DNA of 64,000 bases from Setophaga petechia (lineage: Eukaryota; Chordata; Aves; Passeriformes; Parulidae): the NCBI GenBank assembly GCA_024362935.1, contig JANCRA010000007.1, forward strand, positions 6,698,503-6,762,502, given 5' to 3'. The notes under the pieces were generated by a model. The model was given only the letters and a program-made list of their open reading frames with translations. It had not been told where the DNA came from and searched no databases. Shown in pieces: positions 63,661 to 64,000 of the stretch. Numbering within the stretch: position 1 is the stretch's first letter; each line of letters opens with the position of its first letter. Position numbers and translations under genes: made by a program.

Positions 63661-63860
63661 GTGTCCATTTGGCACACACAAAAAAAAAAAAAAGTTAGAT
63701 ATTGAATTGTCAGACCTTACCTCCCCACACACACATACACACCCCACACTGGCACCAAAAAAAAACCTCAAAATGCCAGGGAAAGGAAAAAAAACCCCCA
63801 AACAAAAAACCCACAACAGCCACAACATGGTGGGGGTAAAAAAACCCACAATAAACAGCT
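63661..63860. repeat. A/C-skewed low-complexity tract
   Basis: The plus strand here is strongly A- and C-rich: a 14-A run at 63680-63693, cacacacatacacacc near 63727-63742, and repeated aaaaacccc / aaaaaaccc blocks to about 63850. The minus-strand frame through it is glycine-, phenylalanine- and valine-rich only because of this skew. Confidence 0.75.
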
Positions 63861-64000
63861 CTAGCTCCTATCTCAGGGAAGGCAAAGGAAAAAAATCCAA
63901 AGGGTTCATGCAGCAGCTCAAGCAAAACAGAAGAGAACCTGGTGAATCTCTGGCATGGGTCCCCTCTTCACAGCAGATGAAGATGGTGGATTTGGTGTCT
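63861..64000. other. Window end; faint acceptor-like site
   Basis: The last 30 bases read ...cccctcttcacag then cagatgaagatggtgg, which could be the start of an exon cut by the window edge. Too little is visible to call it. Confidence 0.3.

Noticed and set aside
63974..64000. Acceptor plus short acidic/glycine frame at the window edge
   Set aside because: Only about 27 bases are visible, too few to judge.
1..64000. CRISPR arrays, operons, phage or plasmid genes
   Set aside because: Nothing of the kind is present. The repeats and CpG pattern are those of a vertebrate nuclear genome.

Overview
The window looks like euchromatic, AT-rich vertebrate DNA from a bird, probably a songbird. The main evidence is the repeats. 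Six fragments match the 3' part of the avian CR1 LINE, including the diagnostic tail that reads roughly 'ctttaaggtcccttccaac ... attctatgattct'. Several other stretches look like avian endogenous-retrovirus (ERV) LTR remnants. There are no operons, no bacterial-type genes and no long open frames; the longest frame I could weigh is under 190 codons and has no recognisable domain. I found no exon that I can assign to a known gene, so the window is either intergenic (a gene-poor stretch) or intronic in a large gene.

Layout. 0-5 kb: ERV-like repeat copy A (2298-2666), a conserved-element-like stretch with an 18-bp palindrome (2830-3190), and a sharp 41-bp x 5 minisatellite (3761-3965). 5-27.5 kb: CR1 at 5239 (+) and 17995 (-), ERV-like remnants at about 8.4 and 25.7 kb, a 20-bp palindrome at 14905, an unclassified repeat at 27.3 kb, and otherwise plain AT-rich DNA. 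27.5-49 kb: CR1 at 31630, 40630 and 48090 (all +), a TATA/ATG/splice-donor cluster at 39986-40086, an exon-like frame at 44436-44568, and a possible enhancer at 47.4-47.6 kb built around a 12-bp TALE-type palindrome. 49.5-51 kb: a CR1 on the minus strand abutting the only CpG island of the window (about 50440-50690). This island carries two tandem CTCF-like motifs, a GC box, a minus-strand ATG in good context and a plus-strand splice donor at 50755. 55-56 kb: a second conserved-element-like stretch and ERV-like repeat copy B, a relative of copy A 53 kb away. 59.4-60.1 kb: a probable solo LTR with TATA box and poly(A) signals. 61.6 kb: the best exon-like segment (minus strand, 146 bp). The right end holds an A/C-skewed tract.

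How it fits together. The one clear regulatory focus is the CpG island at 50.5 kb, which could be a promoter, possibly bidirectional, and/or a CTCF insulator. The exon-like segments are weak and unproven; four of the minus-strand ones happen to be phase-compatible. All repeat names come from recognition by eye, without a database search.
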